Shown one piece after another: positions 1 through 5,769 of a stretch of 5,884 bases of DNA. A program made the translations under genes and the position numbers. Origin of the DNA: Burkholderiaceae bacterium (GTDB lineage: Bacteria > Pseudomonadota > Gammaproteobacteria > Burkholderiales > Burkholderiaceae); assembly GCA_022701845.1 (NCBI GenBank), contig JAKONS010000161.1, positions 1-5,884 of the forward strand. Reading direction: 5' to 3'. A model generated the notes under the pieces. That model was not told the DNA's origin and made no database searches. It saw nothing but the letters and a program-made list of their open reading frames with translations. Numbering within the stretch: position 1 is the first letter of the stretch; each line of letters begins with the position of its first letter.

Positions 1-53
1 AGCGGGCCGGCGCCGGCGTCGCGCAGGCGGCGCTTGAGGTCGGGGATGCGCAT
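1..53 (-). CDS. Start of an unidentified protein (5' fragment)
   Basis: An ATG opens at 53 on the minus strand and reads M-R-I-P-D-L-K-R-R-L-R-D-A-G-A-G-P before the window ends, so only 17 full codons are visible. The frame is open and uses G/C-ending codons like its neighbours. It lies about 110 bases downstream of the cytochrome c peroxidase stop on the same strand. No Shine-Dalgarno sequence is visible upstream (the stretch is C-rich), so the start is provisional. The short basic, amphipathic beginning faintly recalls the N-termini of RlmN-like radical-SAM RNA methyltransferases, but that is an impression from memory and 17 residues cannot support a function. Confidence 0.45.
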   Translation of the reverse strand, partial: MRIPDLKRRLRDAGAGP

Positions 54-104
54 GGTGGGTGGTGCGCCGGGCGCGATGCGGGGCGGAGGGACGGGGGGAA
101 GGGA

Positions 105-126
105 ACGGGAAAAGGCGATTTTCCGT
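105..126 (-). terminator. Weak hairpin after the cytochrome c peroxidase gene
   Basis: ACGGGAAAA at 105-113 can pair with TTTTCCGT at 119-126, with one bulged G and a 5-base loop. It lies about 40 bases past the peroxidase stop and before the next gene start at 53. The stem has an A/T-rich centre and is followed on the transcribed strand by C-rich sequence rather than a U run, so it is a poor rho-independent terminator. It is listed only as the best candidate for a 3' end in this gap. Confidence 0.25.
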
Positions 127-163
127 CAACCCGCAGCCGCGCCCGGCCCGCCGCCTGTGCCGT

Positions 164-1468
164 TCAGGGCTTGGCCACCACGTATCGCCGGTCGGTCAGC
201 GTGCCGAGAAACGCCACCACCGCATCGATGTCGTCCTCGCTCATCGCCGGCGGGCTGCCGGCGCGACGGTTCAGCGGCGACGACTGCTGGTTGACGTTGC
301 CGCGCTGGCGCGCCGGCAGGTCGTCGAACACCGGGCCGCGGGTGTACACCTCGCCCGGCCGGGTGGAGCGCACCGCGTAGAAGCGCACCGCCTCGCGCAG
401 CGAGGTGAAGACGCCGTTGTGCATGAAGCGGGTGCGCACCGCCACGTTGCGCAGGCTGGGGGTGCGGAAGTAGCCGCACCAGCTGTCGGCATCCGGCCAT
501 TCGCGCGCCTCGGCGGTGCGGCACAGGCCGGCGTCGAAATGCTTCGGGTCGGCATTCGCCGGCAGCCGGCGGTTGCGCGGCACGCCCAGGGCTTCGTAGC
601 CGAAATCGGTGAAGAGCGAGCGGGCCGGATTGCTGGAGGTGTGGCTGACGCTGTGGCAGGAGGCGCAGTTGCCCTGGTCGGGGTTGCGAAAAATCGCCAG
701 GCCCCGGGCTTCCTGCGCGGTCAGCGCCCGGGTGTCGCCGCGCAGGAAGGCGTCGAAGCGCGAGTCGAACGGCGCCAGTTCGTCGCTCTGCAGATAGGCC
801 TCGATGCTGCTGCCGAAGGCGGCCACCGCGCGGCGCGGGTCGTCGAGCACGCCGGCGCCGTAGAGCGCCTCGAAGGCCTGCCGGTAGCCGGCACCGCGCA
901 GCCGGGCGGCGGCGGCGCGCTCGCTCCCCAGGTTCATCTCGTGGCGCGCCAGCAGCGGCTCGCGCGACTGCGCGGCCAGGGTGTCGGCACGGCCGTCCAG
1001 CATCAGGCCGCCGAAGGGAGCGGGCTGGGTGGCGTCGTCGTCCTGGTAGAAATACAGCGGCGGGATGAACTTCGCATAGGTGAGCGACGGCGGGTTGCGA
1101 AAGCCCAGCCGGGCCCGCAGGCTGCCGCTGGCCACGCCGTCGCGGCCACCCCGGTTGAAACCGGTGAAGCCGCGTGCCGCGTCGTGGCAGCTGGCACAGC
1201 TGGTGCCCTGCGGCTGCGACAGGCGGGTGTCGGCGAACAGCGCCTTGCCGAGCGCGCTGCGCGCCGGCTCGGGCGGCGCCAGCGGGCGCGCCGCCGGCAC
1301 GATCGCGCTGTAGCGCGGGGTGGTTCCCACATGCCCGACGACCACCGGCGGCGGGCCGGCCACCGGGGCGGGCACCGCGGGCGCTGCCGCCTGCGCACCC
1401 ACGTCGCAGATCACCCCCAGCGCGAACGCCAGGGCCAGCGCCGCGCCGGTGAAACGCAGCAGGTTCAC
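164..1468 (-). CDS. Diheme cytochrome c peroxidase (MauG/CcpA family)
   Basis: This is an exported c-type diheme protein of 434 residues, somewhat longer than typical bacterial cytochrome c peroxidases (about 320-380). Family members reduce hydrogen peroxide with electrons from small cytochromes or, like MauG, oxidise a partner protein; they act in the periplasm. A signal peptide covers residues 1-27 (A-Q-A|A cleavage likely), followed by a Pro/Ala-rich linker to about 41. The first heme site is CASCH at 91-95, after the family pattern LGKALFADTRLS; the second is CASCH at 268-272. DGRADTL at 158-164 and HEMN at 176-179 are further family motifs. FMHNGVFTSLREAV at 348-361 matches the conserved C-terminal region. 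Cys316 and Cys331 are extra and could form a disulfide. The start is GTG at 1468, inside a GTGA overlap with the upstream gene's stop; no separate ribosome binding site is seen, which fits translational coupling. The tryptophan usually preceding DGRA is Leu157 here. Family assignment is firm; substrate is unknown. Confidence 0.93.
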   Translation of the reverse strand: MNLLRFTGAALALAFALGVICDVGAQAAAPAVPAPVAGPPPVVVGHVGTTPRYSAIVPAARPLAPPEPARSALGKALFADTRLSQPQGTSCASCHDAARGFTGFNRGGRDGVASGSLRARLGFRNPPSLTYAKFIPPLYFYQDDDATQPAPFGGLMLDGRADTLAAQSREPLLARHEMNLGSERAAAARLRGAGYRQAFEALYGAGVLDDPRRAVAAFGSSIEAYLQSDELAPFDSRFDAFLRGDTRALTAQEARGLAIFRNPDQGNCASCHSVSHTSSNPARSLFTDFGYEALGVPRNRRLPANADPKHFDAGLCRTAEAREWPDADSWCGYFRTPSLRNVAVRTRFMHNGVFTSLREAVRFYAVRSTRPGEVYTRGPVFDDLPARQRGNVNQQSSPLNRRAGSPPAMSEDDIDAVVAFLGTLTDRRYVVAKP

Positions 1469-2907
1469 GAGGGCGCCAGGAAACCGGTGCGGTCGCAGGC
1501 GATCTTCGAGCCGGTCGGCACGCAGGTGGTGAGCAGCCTGCCGTTGCGGTCGTAGGCCCGGTAGAGCCAGCTGCTGCCGGCGCGCTCCATCATCATGAAG
1601 CCGAAGGTGTTGGTGTGGGTGATCCGGTCCAGCACCGCGCCGGGCGCCGGGGTGACACCGGCCGGGAACGGGTCGGGCAGGTTCACGTCGACGTTGTCGC
1701 CGCCGTTGCCGGCGACGAAGGTGGCCGGGTGCGCGGTGCTGAAGTTGATCGCCTGGAAATCGTGCACATGGCCGTGCAGCGCGATCTTCACGCCCTCGGG
1801 GTAGTAGCTGACCGGGTTCAGCGTCTTCATCACCGCCTGCAGGCCGGTGTTGCCCGGTGCGGGTGCCGCGCCGGCCAGCGGCGCGAACGCCAGGATCGGG
1901 TGGTGGTTGGCGAACAGGGTGGTCTTGCTGGTGTCGGCCGCGATCGCCGCCACCTTGCGGAACTGGTCCTGGTAGATCGGGAACTTGTAGTCGGTGGCGG
2001 CCAGGCCGGCGGTGCCCACCTTGGCCGAGTCGAACAGTACCAGCTGGGTATCGGCGCCGAGCGCTACCGCATACGGATCGCTGACGTTGGCCGCCGCGTC
2101 GTTGGCCGGGTCGTCGCAGCTCATCGCGGCCGAGAACGGGCGCACGTCGAGAAAGCGCGACCAGCCCTGGCCGGCGCGGGCGCATTCCTCGTGGTTGCCG
2201 CGGGTGACCACCCAGGGTGCCGCCGCCAGCAGCGGCGCGGCGGGGGTGAACAGGTCGGCCGCCCAGGTATCCCAGCCGTAGCCCCACGGGCTGTCCTTGC
2301 AGCCGGCGATGTCGGCGGGGCAGGCGTTCTCGCGGTAGTGGTAGTCGCCGATGTGCACCACCAGGTCGGGCTTCATGCCGGCGATGGTGGCGGCGATGGT
2401 GGCGAACGGCCAGGCGGTGGCATCCAGGCAGGGCTGGAAGGCGTTGTCGGCCTTCTTCATGCGGCAGCCGGTGTCGGCCAGGATGGCGATGCGCTGCGGC
2501 GCGGCCTTGGGCAGCGGCAGGGCGCGGCCGCCGACGAAGGCGGTGGTGGCCGAGGCCGCCACGGTGGCTTCGCAGGTGGTGACCGGGAAGGCCGACGGCT
2601 TCGAATCGGCGGCGGCGCTGGCGGTGGGGCGCAGGGCGACGGTGGCCGCCGGGGCGCGCACCGCCATGGTGGAGAACACGCCGTCGACCGCCATGCGCGG
2701 GCAGGTGCCGGCCAGGGTCACCGCGCGGGCGATGGTCTGGCCGCCGGCGCCGATCTCGGTCCAGGCGGCCTGCACCTGGGTGTCGGCGGTGGATGCCGGG
2801 CTGATCGTGTCGTTGGTGCCGCCGCAGGAGGCCAGAGCCACAGCGGCTACGGCGGAGATTCCGGCGCACAGGATCTGTGCCCGGCGGGGGAAGAAAAGGG
2901 TTTTCAT
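1465..2907 (-). CDS. Purple-acid-phosphatase-like metallophosphoesterase lipoprotein
   Basis: The 480-residue product is a predicted lipoprotein: basic N-terminus, hydrophobic stretch, then lipobox L-A-S-C with Cys28 as the lipidated residue. Gly at +2 favours outer-membrane sorting. All five metal-binding blocks of purple acid phosphatases are present in order: D-T-G (145-147), G-D-Y-H-Y (187-191), G-N-H-E (237-240), N-H-H-P (334-337) and G-H-V-H (379-382). Known members bind a dinuclear metal centre, with the Tyr of GDxxY as an iron ligand, and hydrolyse phosphoesters. Residues 31-139 form an N-terminal region before the catalytic domain, where purple acid phosphatases often carry a fibronectin-like domain. 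The mature part has ten cysteines, consistent with disulfides outside the cytoplasm. ATG at 2907 was chosen because it gives a clean lipoprotein signal; a 44-residue upstream extension in the same frame lacks sense as a signal sequence. No strong ribosome binding site is visible; an inverted repeat overlaps the start. The stop overlaps the GTG of the diheme peroxidase gene. The physiological substrate is unknown. Confidence 0.9.
   Translation of the reverse strand: MKTLFFPRRAQILCAGISAVAAVALASCGGTNDTISPASTADTQVQAAWTEIGAGGQTIARAVTLAGTCPRMAVDGVFSTMAVRAPAATVALRPTASAAADSKPSAFPVTTCEATVAASATTAFVGGRALPLPKAAPQRIAILADTGCRMKKADNAFQPCLDATAWPFATIAATIAGMKPDLVVHIGDYHYRENACPADIAGCKDSPWGYGWDTWAADLFTPAAPLLAAAPWVVTRGNHEECARAGQGWSRFLDVRPFSAAMSCDDPANDAAANVSDPYAVALGADTQLVLFDSAKVGTAGLAATDYKFPIYQDQFRKVAAIAADTSKTTLFANHHPILAFAPLAGAAPAPGNTGLQAVMKTLNPVSYYPEGVKIALHGHVHDFQAINFSTAHPATFVAGNGGDNVDVNLPDPFPAGVTPAPGAVLDRITHTNTFGFMMMERAGSSWLYRAYDRNGRLLTTCVPTGSKIACDRTGFLAPS
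2380..2403. repeat. 12-bp perfect tandem duplication inside the phosphoesterase gene
   Basis: GGCGATGGTGGC occurs twice back to back (2380-2391 and 2392-2403). On the coding strand it encodes A-T-I-A twice, at about residues 169-176, in the helix between the first (DTG) and second (GDYHY) metal-binding blocks. The duplication keeps frame, so it does not disrupt the protein. It may be a recent small duplication or chance in an alanine-rich helix. Confidence 0.6.
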
Positions 2908-2938
2908 CGGCTGTTGTCGTAGTTCTCGAACAGCCGAT
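2906..2938. promoter_or_regulatory. Perfect 10-bp inverted repeat overlapping the phosphoesterase start codon
   Basis: ATCGGCTGTT at 2906-2915 and AACAGCCGAT at 2929-2938 are exact reverse complements separated by 13 bases. The left arm contains the first two bases of the start codon of the phosphoesterase lipoprotein gene (ATG at 2907-2905 on the minus strand). In the mRNA this would be a 10-bp hairpin holding the A and U of the AUG in its stem, with GAG in the loop as the only purine-rich stretch nearby. As DNA, the arm centres lie 23 bp apart, about two helical turns, as expected for a dimeric repressor site. Either reading would control the phosphoesterase/diheme pair. The repeat is seen directly; the function is inferred. 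Confidence 0.5.
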
Positions 2939-2968
2939 CCTGGCGACGAAGCGTGACCGCCTCGTGAA

Positions 2969-3000
2969 CCGGTGGCGGCGATGCGACCCGCCGCCGCCGG
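2969..3000 (-). terminator. GC-rich hairpin just after the GH15 gene
   Basis: CCGG-t-GGCGGCG (2969-2980) pairs with CGCCGCC-g-CCGG (2989-3000) around an 8-base loop: an 11-bp stem with one internal mismatch on the transcribed strand. It begins 7 bases past the stop of the GH15 gene at 3008. No U run follows, so it is not a classical intrinsic terminator; it could still stabilise the 3' end or assist termination. It lies in the 100-base gap that also holds the start-codon inverted repeat and presumably the promoter of the phosphoesterase unit, although no clear -35/-10 pair is visible there. Confidence 0.35.
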
Positions 3001-3007
3001 CGTTGCG

Positions 3008-4879
3008 TCAGCCGGAGAGGCCCGCCTCGACCATCGCATGCACGATCGCCAGGTGGCTGAAGGCCTGCGGGAAGTTGCCCAGCTGGGCGCCGTTGCGCGG
3101 GTCGATCTCCTCGGCGAACAGGCCGACGTCGTTGGCGCGCAGTTCCAGCCGCTTCAGCATGGCGCGCGCCGCCTCGCCTTGGCCGCGCCGCAGCAGCACG
3201 CCCACCACCCAGAACGAGCACGCCAGGAAGGCGCCTTCCTCGCCGGGCAGGCCGTCGTCGAAGCGGTAGCGGCGGTACAGGTCGCCATCGGCCGGGTCGG
3301 CCAGCTGCGCCTGCACCGCGTCGAGGGTGGCGACCATGCGCGGGTCGTTGGCGTCGACCATGTCCATCAGGGCCAGCCGCAGCACCGACATGTCGAGCTC
3401 CGGCCGGCCGTATTCCATGGTGAAGACGCCGGTCGGCTCGTGCCAGCCGCGCGCCAGGCAGTCGGCGCGCATCGCGTCGCGCTCGGAGGCCCAGTGCGCC
3501 GGCACCGCCAGGCCGATGACCGGGGCGATGGCGATGGCGCGGTCCACCGCCACCCAGCACATCGCCTTGGTGTGCAGCAGATGCCGCGCCGGGCCGCGCA
3601 GTTCCCAGATGCCCTGGTCGGGGGTGGGAAAGCGCTCGATGGCGGCTTCGGCCAGCCGTGTCACGAAGTCGGGCAGGTCGGCCACCAGGTTCGGGCACAG
3701 GCCCTCGGTGCCGTGCTTGTCGAGGTAGAGGCGGATGGCGGCCAGCAACTCGCCGAAGATCTCGTGCTGCTTCTGCTCGGAGGCCGCGTTGCCCACCAGC
3801 ACCGGGCGGGCGTCTTCCCAGCCGGCCAGGTGGTCGAGTGTCTGCTCCTCGGCCATCTCGCCCTGCACCGCGTACATCACGCGCACCGCCTCGCCGCCGT
3901 GGCAGCTGCCGTGCAAAAAGCGCAGGAACTCGGCGGCTTCGCGGCGGTGGCCCAGGTTCAGGAAAGCCGATACGCAGAAGGAGGCGTCGCGGGTCCAGAC
4001 GAAGCGGTAGTCCCAGTTGCGCACGCCGCCCGGCACCTCGGGCAGGCCGGCGGTGGGCGCGGCCACCATGGCGCCGGTCGGGGCGAAGGTCATCAGCTTC
4101 AGGCACAGGGCGCTGCGGTCGATCATGTCGGCGTCGGGGCCGCGGTAGGTGCAGTGGCGCTGCCACTGCTTCCAGTAGTGGGCGGTTTCCTCCAGCTGCT
4201 CCGGCGCCTGCGCCAGGGCCTCGATCGTCACATCCGATTCGCCCAGCACCAGCCAGGCTTCCTCGCCTTCGGCCAGGTCGATGCGGCTGGTCAGCGCATG
4301 GTCGGCCTGCGAGCGCAGCGGGTGGCTGCAGGCCAGATGCAGGTTCTCGCCGGGGTAGCGCGCCAGGCCGCCCGCCACGTCGGGCCGCACGCTGCGCCGG
4401 CCCCAGTCGAATCCCGGCGCGACGCGCAGGCGCACCGTGGCGCTGCCGGCGGTGCAGCGGATGTTGCGCAGCAGGCGGTGCGGCGCATGGCTGTCGGCGC
4501 CGTTCTCGCCGCTGTCGGGCGCCTGGCGCACCGGCATGCAGTCGGTCACCAACACCGTGCCGTCGGTGCCGTGCAGGGTGGTCTCGAGGATGTTGGTGCA
4601 GCGGCGGTAGTGCCGCGCGGTGGATTGCACGCCGCCGTCCAGGTCGACCGCGCAATGGCCGCCGATGCCGGTGTCGAGCAACGCGGCGAAGACCGGGTCG
4701 GCGTCGAAGCGGGCCAGGCACAGCCACTCGATGGTGGCGTCGGTGGCGACCAGCGCGCTGCCGCGCATGTCGCCGATCAGGGCGTAGTCGGCGATCGGCC
4801 GGCGGTTGGAGCGCCCGTCCCGTGCGGCGTCCGCGACAGGCGGTTGGGGAGAGGCGGGTTCTAGAAGGCGTGCGGCCAT
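3008..4879 (-). CDS. GH15 glycoside hydrolase (trehalase/glucoamylase-like)
   Basis: This 623-residue protein is a complete glycoside hydrolase family 15 enzyme of the bacterial two-domain type. The N-terminal trehalase-like beta domain (about 28-250) opens with IADYALIGDMRGSALVA and includes EWLCLARFDADPVF. The C-terminal (alpha/alpha)6 barrel (about 255-620) carries the hallmark RNWDYRFVWTRDASF at 287-301. The general acid is probably Glu426 in G-I-W-E-L-R and the general base Glu590 in L-F-A-E-E-I-D-P, followed by G-N-F-P-Q-A-F-S-H at 601-609. Members hydrolyse terminal alpha-glucosidic bonds with inversion; several bacterial ones of this architecture are trehalases, others act on malto-oligosaccharides or are uncharacterised. 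No signal peptide is seen, so the enzyme is probably cytoplasmic. ATG at 4879 was chosen because it lies 27 residues before the conserved core. Starts at 4978 or 5056 in the same frame would add an Arg/Pro-rich extension of no family resemblance, but no start has a convincing ribosome binding site. No trehalose or glycogen genes adjoin it, so the substrate stays open. Confidence 0.93.
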   Translation of the reverse strand: MAARLLEPASPQPPVADAARDGRSNRRPIADYALIGDMRGSALVATDATIEWLCLARFDADPVFAALLDTGIGGHCAVDLDGGVQSTARHYRRCTNILETTLHGTDGTVLVTDCMPVRQAPDSGENGADSHAPHRLLRNIRCTAGSATVRLRVAPGFDWGRRSVRPDVAGGLARYPGENLHLACSHPLRSQADHALTSRIDLAEGEEAWLVLGESDVTIEALAQAPEQLEETAHYWKQWQRHCTYRGPDADMIDRSALCLKLMTFAPTGAMVAAPTAGLPEVPGGVRNWDYRFVWTRDASFCVSAFLNLGHRREAAEFLRFLHGSCHGGEAVRVMYAVQGEMAEEQTLDHLAGWEDARPVLVGNAASEQKQHEIFGELLAAIRLYLDKHGTEGLCPNLVADLPDFVTRLAEAAIERFPTPDQGIWELRGPARHLLHTKAMCWVAVDRAIAIAPVIGLAVPAHWASERDAMRADCLARGWHEPTGVFTMEYGRPELDMSVLRLALMDMVDANDPRMVATLDAVQAQLADPADGDLYRRYRFDDGLPGEEGAFLACSFWVVGVLLRRGQGEAARAMLKRLELRANDVGLFAEEIDPRNGAQLGNFPQAFSHLAIVHAMVEAGLSG

Positions 4880-5208
4880 GGCGGGTTCGGGTGGACGGAG
4901 GGGACGGGTCCGGGACCGCGTCGTGGCGTGGAGCGAATGCGGCACGTCGGCCGAAGCCGGCGACAGCGTGACGAGCATGCGGCTTGCGGCGCGCCGTCGC
5001 CATCCCCGGCCAGCCCGAGCCGCCGTAGTCGGCCTCCCACGGTTGGGCGCGCGCACATGAAAAAAGAGGCCGCCGACCCAGTGGATCGGCGGCCTCGGTG
5101 GCGATTCCCTGTCGGGCGCCTCAGCGGTCTCGCAGTTGCTCTCTCACTCGCATCTCCGGTGCGCATGCCGCCGTCGAAGCACCGCCATGGTGAACGGTGC
5201 CGCGGCGG
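4880..5208. other. Intergenic stretch between the DUF937-like gene and GH15
   Basis: This 329-base stretch has no gene I can support. Its only clear element is the intrinsic terminator at 5060-5096. The part between the terminator and the GH15 start (4880-5059) should hold the GH15 promoter, but I see no convincing -35/-10 pair and no Shine-Dalgarno sequence. The part from 5097 to 5208 is the 3' untranslated region of the DUF937-like transcript. It contains a 22-codon reading frame (5144-5212) whose ATG overlaps the DUF937-like stop, without further support as a gene. Confidence 0.7.
5060..5096 (-). terminator. Rho-independent terminator
   Basis: GAGGCCGCCGA (5066-5076) and TCGGCGGCCTC (5086-5096) form a perfect 11-bp stem with a 9-base loop. 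The A run at 5060-5065 becomes six U residues directly after the stem on minus-strand transcripts. It therefore ends transcription arriving from the DUF937-like gene, about 110 bases past that gene's stop, and separates that unit from GH15. In the plus direction there is no U run, so it acts one way only. Confidence 0.93.
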
Positions 5209-5710
5209 TCATGCCTTGCGGTTGTTGCTCTCGTTTTCCTTGATACGCGCCATGGTGAAGGCCAGCGCCGCAGCACCCAGCGTATTGATCAGGCTGGAAT
5301 GCTGGGCGTAGAACTGGGCCACCTGGTCGACGATGCCGGGTTGCTGCCGCTCCGCCACCTTGGCGATCTCGCTGGCGTCGGCCGGCGACACCTGCGCGGC
5401 CTGCTCCGGCGTCAGCTGCGTCTGGCCGGGGGCCAGGAGCTTGCCGAGCACGCCGCCGGCCACGCCGCTCAACGCTGCCGGACCGAGGGCGGCCAGCAGG
5501 TGGTTGAGCAGGCCCGCCTGCTGGCCGGCATTGGAATTGCCGAACAGCTGGCCGACCATGTCGCCAAAGGGCGGCGTCTGGTTCGATTAAGGCATCGGCG
5601 AGGCCCGCACCCAGGGCGCCGTTGGAAGCGTTCTGGGGGGCGCCGGGTGCCGCTCCGGTGCCGCCCATCTGGCCGCCCAGTGCGCCCTGCAGGATGTCGA
5701 TCAGTCCCAT
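5209..5710 (-). pseudogene. DUF937-like protein, frameshifted
   Basis: The start ATG at 5710 follows a strong ribosome binding site and opens with M-G-L-I-D-I-L-Q-G-A-L-G-G, a beginning typical of DUF937/YidB-like proteins, then a Gly/Ala/Pro/Asn-rich linker to G-L-A-D-A-L. From there the coding frame jumps: S-N-Q-T-P-P-F-G-D-M-V-G-Q-L-F-G and the remainder, ending I-K-E-N-E-S-N-N-R-K-A at 5209, lie in another frame. The 502-base span is one more than a multiple of three, so the break is a 1-base insertion or 2-base deletion, and it localises to the TTAA at 5587-5590. Repaired, the product would be about 166 residues, with helical Leu/Ala/Gly-rich segments and a hydrophobic stretch near the C-terminus. 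As it stands, translation from 5710 gives 188 residues with an Arg/Gly/Pro-rich tail ending at 5144; an internal ATG at 5559 could give the C-terminal 116 residues but has no ribosome binding site. A sequencing error or recoding is possible. Function unknown; the family name is from memory of sequence patterns. Confidence 0.75.
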
Positions 5711-5715
5711 GCTGG

Positions 5716-5722
5716 TTCTCCC
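5716..5722 (-). promoter_or_regulatory. Ribosome binding site of the DUF937-like gene
   Basis: GGGAGAA on the minus strand lies about 6 bases before the ATG at 5710, at good Shine-Dalgarno spacing. It is the clearest ribosome binding site in the window and fixes the start of the frameshifted gene, showing that its 5' end is still equipped for translation. Confidence 0.8.
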
Positions 5723-5769
5723 GTGTGTTGTGTGTCTTCTGTCGAACGAGCCGCCCGCAGGCGGATGGA

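Noticed and set aside
59..1555. Long plus-strand open frame (498 codons) opposite the diheme peroxidase gene
   Set aside because: Arg/Ala/Gly-rich translation with no recognisable family; it mirrors a minus-strand gene with firm heme motifs. Long antisense frames are expected in GC-rich DNA.
164..2869. A 901-codon open frame suggesting a fusion extending upstream of the diheme peroxidase
   Set aside because: The part above 1468 is an out-of-frame reading of the phosphoesterase gene and is Arg-rich nonsense; the signal peptide after GTG 1468 marks the real start.
1615..2922. Plus-strand open frame (435 codons) opposite the phosphoesterase gene
   Set aside because: Glycine/Arg-rich shadow; the minus strand carries all five metal-binding blocks in order.
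2972..4864. Long plus-strand open frame (630 codons) opposite the GH15 gene
   Set aside because: Low-complexity Ala/Val/Gly/His-rich translation with no motif; antisense shadow of a well-supported GH15 gene.
5144..5212. 22-codon frame whose ATG overlaps the DUF937-like stop (ATGA)
   Set aside because: Very short, Arg/His-rich, with no own ribosome binding site, and it coincides with the end of the shifted DUF937-like frame; no evidence that it is translated.
5553..5562. prfB-like frameshift signal: CTT TGG C just before the ATG at 5559
   Set aside because: The prfB site needs a TGA stop after CTT; here it is TGG. The downstream frame already looks coding before this point, so the shift must lie farther upstream, at TTAA.
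5751..5764. Small hairpin CCGCC-CGCA-GGCGG between the GlsB-like and DUF937-like genes
   Set aside because: Only a 5-bp stem with no U run; common by chance in GC-rich sequence.
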